Translations under genes and position numbers: made by a program
NCBI GenBank assembly: GCA_015852425.1
Contig: JAAAIG010001108.1
Location: forward strand, 1-10,672
From: Gryganskiella cystojenkinii
Taxonomy: Eukaryota; Mortierellomycota; Mortierellomycetes; Mortierellales; Mortierellaceae
DNA: 10,672 bases
Direction: 5' to 3'
Notes under the pieces: generated by a model
Seen by the model: only the letters and a program-made list of their open reading frames with translations
Database searches by the model: none
What the model was told of the DNA's origin: nothing
Shown here: piece after piece, positions 9,252 through 10,672 of the stretch
Layout of the letters: every line of letters starts with the position of its first letter
How positions within the stretch are numbered: position 1 is the first letter of the stretch

Positions 9252-10395
9252 CTTGCAAGGTTTGCGAAAAAAAAAAAGGGAGAGAAAAGGATTGATGGAT
9301 GAGGGTGAGTGTGGGAAGCGAATGAAAAAAAGAAAGAGACCGTGAGAGAGAATATGCAAAAAATAAAACGGAAAACAGGTCTGCTCTCATCCTCTGGTCC
9401 AATCCTCGGTCCATGCCGTCGCGCTGGGTCCCCCCAAAACACGCCACAGCTAGCTATTTTTAACTTCGCGAAGATTAATTAATTTGTCTCGCTAGAAAAA
9501 TGGAATAAAGTATACAAGAAATATTTATTCATAAGGGTGTCCAATTTGGTGGCAAAAGCATAATCAAAGGCAAGAAAAGGTAAACCAAGACGGTGTTCCC
9601 TCCCAGCCGTTCAAATAATGAACCCTGCACAAGGGACTTCAGGTCAACCAGCAACTCACTCTCAATTTTGCGGAATAATGATGAAAGATGTTGACGGCCC
9701 CTCTTCGTGACGAGCTGGCTGCCGTTCCTCAATCTCAGCCGCTTTCCACTTTGTCCTTGTCCTGCGCGACATTTTTTTTTTTTTTGTTGTGTTCGTCCAG
9801 GGCTCACCAGGTTGACATCATGCTTTCTTTTTGTTTTTTGTTTTCTTTGAGTAATCATTTGCAGTGCCCTCAAAAACACCTGTAGTCTCCTAGTGGAAAA
9901 ATCTCATTGCCACTCTATTCTATCGTCTGCTCCAGGCTTTCTTCCCGTAGTCCCCTTGTTCGCCCTGTCATTCTGATTTCCACAACCACCCCCCAAATTG
10001 GATGTGCCTCCCCTTGCTTTCTGTGTCCCCCCCCCCTTTGCACCCCTTTCTAGTTCAATGTTCTACTCCAGCAGAGAAAGAATGCAAATCTAAATCAAAC
10101 ACATGTAGGAAGAGAGACCCCAGATCCAGGGGCAGAAGAGAAGCGAGAAGGGAAATGGGAACAAAATGAGGCTCGCACTGGTCACAAAATCAAGGTTTCG
10201 ACCACATGACATTACACCTGCTGAGACACCACCACTCACAGAGGGTCCCCGCCATTTTTTGGATTATTCATTCAATTCAATTCATGTTGCTTCCAGTTCC
10301 TTCTATCCCTTCTGCACTGCCAACAAAAAAGGGAACACAGGAGGCGCAAACTCAACAAAATATTCGTGATTTAACTCCCGTTCCAAGTTCGATGA

Positions 10396-10672
<277 letters not shown>

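Noticed and set aside
9200..9447. Two overlapping minus-strand frames upstream of the gelsolin start
   Set aside because: They are hydrophobic and Ser/Phe-rich because the leader is CT-rich. The gelsolin-compatible ATG is in a third frame.
9529..9879. 116-codon minus-strand basic frame
   Set aside because: There is no ATG at its 5' end, its Lys-rich part is produced by the T-run, and it has no motif or splice context.
10193..10392. Possible tRNA B-box-like strings (GGTTTCGACC, AGTTCGATGA)
   Set aside because: They do not match the GGTTCRANNCC consensus, and I could not find a matching A-box or cloverleaf stems.

Overview
The window looks like nuclear DNA of a filamentous fungus, most likely an early-diverging lineage (Mucoromycota/Mortierellomycota). 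The basis is indirect. Genes are compact, with introns of about 98-141 bp, GTAAGT/GTATGT-like donors and pyrimidine-rich leaders. A severin-type gelsolin is also present, a family I recall as common in early-diverging fungi and rare in Dikarya. All exon boundaries were worked out by hand from splice signals, reading phase and family knowledge, so the species assignment is inference.

Layout from left to right: (1) the 3' part of a 5'-nucleotidase gene (+, 27-1470), whose upstream intron is cut by the window edge in a T-run; (2) a C2H2 zinc-finger protein (-, 2759-1602, two exons), convergent with gene 1; (3) a prolyl aminopeptidase of the alpha/beta-hydrolase fold (+, 3000-5179, six exons), divergent from gene 2 across about 240 bp; (4) a small CoA-binding Rossmann protein (-, 5830-5310, two exons), convergent with gene 3; (5) an unrecognised, possibly 5'-truncated or frameshifted gene (-, about 7414-6543); (6) a severin/gelsolin-like actin-binding protein (-, 9251-7589, six exons beginning with a 22-nt exon); (7) a 1.3 kb non-coding interval with homopolymer tracts; (8) the start of a ubiquitin gene (+, 10576 to the edge) behind a TATA box and a CT-rich leader.

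The genes do not form a pathway. Most are housekeeping functions: nucleotide salvage, peptide turnover, actin dynamics and ubiquitin. I see no secondary-metabolite cluster, CRISPR array, intact mobile element, rRNA or tRNA. The less ordinary points are the spliced zinc-finger gene with a His-for-Cys ligand swap and an expanding KNNS repeat, two in-frame starts on the peptidase that could send it to two compartments, the 22-nt first exon of the gelsolin gene, and the decayed-looking gene at 6.5-7.4 kb. I found no convincing undescribed system.
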